From the NCBI GenBank assembly GCA_001970955.1, contig MPUH01000197.1, positions 19,912 through 83,911 of the forward strand: a DNA stretch of 64,000 bases, written 5' to 3'. The position numbers and the translations under genes are program-made. Below the pieces are notes generated by a model. It did no database searches. It saw nothing but the letters and a program-made list of their open reading frames with translations, and was not told the DNA's origin. The stretch is from Stentor coeruleus (taxonomy: Eukaryota > Ciliophora > Heterotrichea > Heterotrichida > Stentoridae). The stretch's first letter is position 1. Each line of letters opens with the position of its first letter. Positions 61,201 through 64,000 of this stretch are shown one piece after another.

Positions 61201-62844
61201 AGATGCAATTTCTTTTTTTTCTTCTAAGTTAAATATTCTAGTATAATCATCATCGGCAATTGTCATTAGAAGTTGCTCATTTGGGCTAAATTGAAGGGTT
61301 TTAACATCGCAAGGTGTTGTATTTAAAGTAATTTCTAATTTTTTAGTTTCTAAATTGTATATTTCGACTTGGGAGAAAAGACCACTTGCTAGAAATTTAC
61401 CACTTGGGCTGAATTCTAAGGATTCTACTTGATGGAATTCTCCGAATATTGAGTCGAATTCATTACCTTCTTCGATAAGCCATAAAGTTATTCTCCCTGC
61501 AGCTCCAGTTGCTAAAAGGCTAGAATCGTAAGAAAAAGCTAAAGCTGTTGTTTCTATGCCGTTGTATGAAACTTTAATTGAGTTAGTATTAGTGTCCCAG
61601 ACTTTTAAATTCTGTCCTGCACAGCTTCCTACAAATTTCCCATCTGAACTCATGGATAAACATCTTGCTGCTCTATCGTATCCTTGAATAAATATCTCAT
61701 GATCTTGTTCTTGAAGCCACCAAACTCTTAATGTATTATCCCAATGTCTCGCAACAGCATATTTAAAATTAGCAGTAATAAAATAAGTCTTTATATTACT
61801 TTCAATATTCACAACTTTTGCAATGGTATATCCAAAATCGCTAGCTAATAATTTGCTATCTGGACTAAAAGCTATAGAATTTAATGTTATGGTACACCAA
61901 TTAAAAGAAAACTTTAGCATCCTATCTGCAAATCCAAATACTCTAAGAATATTATCAGAAGAAATACTAGCAATATAAGCACCATTAGGACTAAAAGTTA
62001 GATAGCTGATCATATCTGATTGGCAATTTATAGATCCTTCTTGTTCTTTTTTTTCGAAATTCCATATAATAATTGAGTTATCAAATGATCCACTTGCTAC
62101 AAATTTAGCATCAGGACTAAATGCTACAGCAGAAACAGGTAAAGGGTATTCCCATGATACTAAGCATTCTCTTGTTGCCATATCCCATACTTTTATCGCT
62201 TGATCAGCAGCAGCACTAACAAGTAATTTCCCAGTTTTATCAAAACTCAAACTTAAGACCGGTTCTGCATGGCCTGAAAGTTTCCCATCAACCACTTCTC
62301 CATTACTAAATATTTTAAGTGTTATATCTTTAGACTGAAGTGCCATAGTTAGAGTTTCACCATCAGGACTAAAAACTATTAAATTAACATCACCTTTATA
62401 TTCAAATTTTGTTATTTCCTTTTTATCAATCAAATCCCAAACTCTAACACTTTTATCTTCACCTGCACTAAACAATCTTAACCCTTCAGGACTAAAACAA
62501 ACACATTTAACATTTGATGTATGTCCTACTAATTCGTAGCATAAAGATTTTTCTGACATACTCCAAACTTTTATTGAATGATCATTTGATCCTGTTGCCA
62601 AGAATTTTCCATCATAACTAAAAGTTAAACAATGTACAAGGTCTGTATGGCCTTCAAATGATATAACTCTGTTACGGAAATACTCGGATTGGTCGATGAT
62701 TAAAGGTTTAAAGTAATTTTGCATTTCGTATACACTGTCGAGAGTATTTAATGAGTCTATGTATGGTTTTAATGGAATAGGTGGTTGATATGTATCGTAA
62801 CTGTTCCATTGTTCTAATAAATCTTCTTCAAGATCAAAGTTCAT
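58249..62844 (-). CDS. WD40-ankyrin-TRP-like ion channel fusion, 1531 aa
   Basis: A paralogue of the gene at 34655 with the same order of parts. About residues 60-640 hold 13-14 WD40 units, more diverged (GHTDLVHCLTFSYDGKFLATGSNDHSIKVW), enough for two propellers. About 660-1150 hold widely spaced ankyrin-like units (NFTLLHYCANYG, GHSFIYYTLITGHKSCTDYLI, GHTAWFHSIDNDHDGCTELLI). A TRP-like membrane domain follows (about 1210-1440), with RWNIIKGWIIFYSILLW, RGMTGFRAFDYTRYYI, pore-loop candidate FGLGFGES and S6 NVILMLNMIISILGDSFDEFQ. The end is coiled coil. I choose the start at 62842-62844 (MNFDLEEDLLEQW) because a 98-bp tandem duplication upstream creates an artificial extension. Stop TAG. Confidence 0.82.
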   Translation of the reverse strand: MNFDLEEDLLEQWNSYDTYQPPIPLKPYIDSLNTLDSVYEMQNYFKPLIIDQSEYFRNRVISFEGHTDLVHCLTFSYDGKFLATGSNDHSIKVWSMSEKSLCYELVGHTSNVKCVCFSPEGLRLFSAGEDKSVRVWDLIDKKEITKFEYKGDVNLIVFSPDGETLTMALQSKDITLKIFSNGEVVDGKLSGHAEPVLSLSFDKTGKLLVSAAADQAIKVWDMATRECLVSWEYPLPVSAVAFSPDAKFVASGSFDNSIIIWNFEKKEQEGSINCQSDMISYLTFSPNGAYIASISSDNILRVFGFADRMLKFSFNWCTITLNSIAFSPDSKLLASDFGYTIAKVVNIESNIKTYFITANFKYAVARHWDNTLRVWWLQEQDHEIFIQGYDRAARCLSMSSDGKFVGSCAGQNLKVWDTNTNSIKVSYNGIETTALAFSYDSSLLATGAAGRITLWLIEEGNEFDSIFGEFHQVESLEFSPSGKFLASGLFSQVEIYNLETKKLEITLNTTPCDVKTLQFSPNEQLLMTIADDDYTRIFNLEEKKEIASNNKFSSLYWHCFFVSDTEIEFLPHNGSLAIRYNISNEQIYEKEFNKIINTRFLNFSRINSMCLTSLSWSQPFPNYIWLNDKNFTLLHYCANYGITKAIETLCEYGSFEVEKDKFNATPAHYSSQNKHSTCSKLIFEYTLSLKKKISSEAYMKCFKSVANELPRLLLDFLTASEKTDLTRTTKENIDAIQSDVPDMLIEYLISYGYDTWSKPADQFFFGNPFSNTISSETPKNKNVDLDLDAIINKLPDLIQIITNPEKLILAFQALESKKQLKLQACEAGHSFIYYTLITGHKSCTDYLINVLINHFSSENPLAYEKEFEAFANDIDVYFTRLPDSPELEMIVKAMCDFSKINIVNSKSGHTAWFHSIDNDHDGCTELLINRLDSMFLKKEEQNIDTLIEDLPSIFKVVKNPKQMAKIIETMTKHGKFKLIIDENGHSLINDAMKTENLECAEAIISYLARVASKSDLQTKIQALTAVSNDIPQILQLSKNTYGITEIIKGLCQIHKFRITLDESKHSAIFYSIQFNHHACTDYMLDYLTSMQFNPKDPGAFQESLEAVTDDLIAIIKSSINSSKTLIKFLSMCVSSKGDHIYFAVPKGQLPMVQSSTEKDTNIYDFCSEETQGVLPLKIESTRFPLSAKVCVDLLKMIQDCSVDDVFRTKFIQYLVRARWNIIKGWIIFYSILLWLNLIALVLFIRDDNYVYLGIFLMINIILFMWEIVQLCYSKMSYFSDRWNQLDIVRFIITMVWLGLKTFNDSPYQLTWVMVFLNCLRGMTGFRAFDYTRYYIRLILLSFSSITSFLVIFVYTTLCFGLLRITAQKYEVSFENLWIHSFGLGFGESIPEELKEFSLVYATFLFAIVFNVILMLNMIISILGDSFDEFQLKSEVYDNKEMTEVIIEIEQIKALFFVNTQLFHIHTLVYAYDSESYVWDGKMKDIRRYVSRIERSMNESMDKKMTAMEESLHAKIGDIDKKIDLILQSRNK

Positions 62845-62959
62845 TTTATTATAACATGGAATGGTTTTAATGGAATAGGTGGTTGATATGTATCGTAACT
62901 GTTCCATTGCTCTAATAAATCTTCTTCAAGATCAAAGTTCATTTTATTATAACATGGAA
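62764..62959. repeat. 98-bp tandem duplication over the start of the WD40-channel gene
   Basis: 62764-62861 is repeated at 62862-62959 with one T/C change. Both copies carry the ATG and first codons (MNFDLEEDLLEQ). The outer copy runs into a stop after about 33 codons, so the inner copy is the working start. There is no n. Confidence 0.88.
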
Positions 62960-63839
62960 TTTACGCCATAATTTGAGAAACTAAGTTGTAAGGTTTAGAG
63001 TATAACTATTTTGATATCAAATAAACATGGAAAATTTTATAAGATTATTTTTATATAAGATAAAGTAATTTTAAGACTTTTATGTTGGCGAGTATGTGTT
63101 TGTGGGTGTATTTTTTTAATGATTTTTGGTTGGAAAGAAAGTTTTATATAAAATGCATTTGCTTGGATTGAGATTCATTTTTAGATGATAGTTTTCTTAT
63201 GGAATTGAAGTAAGGCTGTGATGATGGTTTCTTAATTGTATTTTTTACCCCTAAGAATGAAATTTTTTATCTTTTTGGGATCTTTTCTCGCGGTTTAGCT
63301 TAGGAGATAATATGCTCGATTCTTCATGAAATTTTATTGTGTGCATAAAAAGCTTATTTTGGCTTAGTCATCTTGAGGTAAGTCTGGCTTATTATTGTTA
63401 AGTTATAATTTCGGCTTCAGTAACTATAAAAATTACATTGAAAGTGTTTATTTTTTTATCAGATCAGTATGGAAAATAGGAAATAATTAACTTAAACTAA
63501 GGTATTATTATAACATAAAATTTCCAAGGGATTCTATATTGCAACAAAATAAAATTTCAAAATATTTCAAGGTATACTAAAAATAATACAAAATTTTATA
63601 AGGCATAACCTGATAAAAGATAAAAAGTATTATATAAATATTTGCAATAATATTTGGGTGCTTATAAGATAAATTTCGAGTAGGATATTTGGGTTGAATT
63701 TTGTAAATGTAATTTTTTGATGCTAATTCAAATGATATCATTTGCAATTAGAATAGTATAATTATTATAAAGATAAATAGTTATTGTTTTATGTGTAAAG
63801 TTTAAAGTTTAAAGTGGGTGATAGTTAAGGTGACATGGT
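62845..63839. other. Upstream/intergenic region, about 1 kb
   Basis: Contains the outer copy of the 98-bp duplication, then AT-rich sequence. A slightly GC-richer patch near 63180-63340 has short open stretches on the minus strand (for example FNSIRKLSSKNESQSKQ) but no start or valid 15-nt splice connects them, so no gene is called. Confidence 0.55.
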
Positions 63840-64000
63840 TTAAACCTTGTCCGATCGAGGTTTTTTTGTCCTACGAACTCTTTCTTTAGGCAGATTCGGT
63901 ATATTAAACCACTCGTTGTCGCTGGTTATGTGACTCTTTATAAAGGTAAAACCTAAAATTATAAACACTTTAAATGAAAAACAATAGCTAGTTATATCTA
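63840..64000 (-). CDS. 3' end of an unidentified gene (runs off right edge)
   Basis: On the minus strand a frame is open from the window edge to TAA at 63840-63842, encoding 53 residues that end FNIPNLPKERVRRTKKPRSDKV. The last 30 residues are basic and the DNA is clearly less AT-rich than the spacer next to it, as in real genes here. A 16-nt GT...AG stretch at about 63954-63969 might be an intron, which would change the upstream frame. The protein is not recognised. Confidence 0.45.
   Translation of the reverse strand, partial: DITSYCFSFKVFIILGFTFIKSHITSDNEWFNIPNLPKERVRRTKKPRSDKV

Noticed and set aside
63180-63340. Possible minus-strand exon fragments
   Set aside because: Short open stretches in different frames cannot be joined by a 15-nt GT...AG intron; candidate joins need 18 nt, which does not fit the pattern of this genome.
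63820-63960. Structured RNA (tRNA- or snRNA-like) near the right edge
   Set aside because: The patch is less AT-rich, but it reads as an open minus-strand frame with a basic C-terminus, and I find no acceptor stem or A/B box.
1-64000. Alternative genetic code (TGA as Trp, as in Blepharisma, or TAA/TAG as Gln)
   Set aside because: Conserved proteins read through at full length in the standard code, Trp is TGG throughout, and TAA/TAG end every gene at the expected family length.
1-64000. tRNA genes and telomeric repeats
   Set aside because: No GGTTCGA-type B box in a foldable context and no tandem CCCTAACA-like repeat in the window.

Overview
The window looks like a piece of a heterotrich ciliate macronuclear genome, most likely Stentor coeruleus or a close relative. 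Four things point there. The DNA is very AT-rich and densely packed with genes. The genes are single ORFs or ORFs broken only by introns of exactly 15 nt; I could place ten of these, all GT...AG and all with an A at intron position 10. All recognised reading frames are open in the standard code, with Trp written as TGG and no sign that TGA, TAA or TAG are sense codons. The products are typical of a ciliated protist (CEP19, TTLL, SHIPPO-repeat, TmcB-like and TRP-like proteins). All 36 3' ends I placed use TAA or TAG and none uses TGA. The species name is an inference.

Layout. 1-7.2 kb: a truncated coiled-coil gene, a second coiled-coil gene, a VAMP7-type R-SNARE, a CCCH zinc-finger protein, an unknown protein, a CAP-domain protein, an Unkempt-like CCCH/RING protein and proteasome beta-3. 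7.6-13.2 kb: a TMEM131-like secretory-pathway membrane protein and a secreted or lysosomal pepsin-family protease. 13.3-23.1 kb: a long coiled-coil protein, a nucleoredoxin-like protein, poly(A)-binding protein, a 59-residue small ORF, a TPR-like protein, a four-CH-domain protein and a macro-domain protein. 23.8-34.3 kb: SHIPPO protein, ribosomal protein eL18, cGMP-dependent protein kinase, a Cys-rich secreted protein, an LRR protein and a dynamin-related GTPase. 34.7-46.1 kb: a giant WD40-TRP-like channel fusion, a TmcB-like PAS/transmembrane protein, CEP19 and a PX sorting nexin. 46.3-64 kb: HMG-box, RBR-like, coiled-coil, a small lipidated protein, TTLL tubulin ligase, a one-TM miniprotein, a PP6 regulatory (SAPS) subunit, a cyclic-nucleotide-binding protein, a second WD40-ankyrin-TRP-like channel, and the 3' end of an unidentified gene at the right edge.

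Genes are independent eukaryotic units, not operons, often only 20-50 bp apart. Several share a theme of cilia and signalling (TTLL, CEP19, SHIPPO, PKG, CNB protein, channels), but I see no functional cluster.

Two caveats affect gene models. Seven single-base gaps (n at 7430, 8324, 20403, 20545, 24577, 30458, 30986) are each flanked by near-identical direct copies of 45-128 nt. They look like unmerged contig overlaps. They break the TMEM131-like and LRR genes and insert an in-frame block into the SHIPPO gene. The most interesting biology is the pair of WD40-propeller/TRP-like channel fusions and the rigid 15-nt intron architecture, including one intron directly after the start codon of PSMB3.
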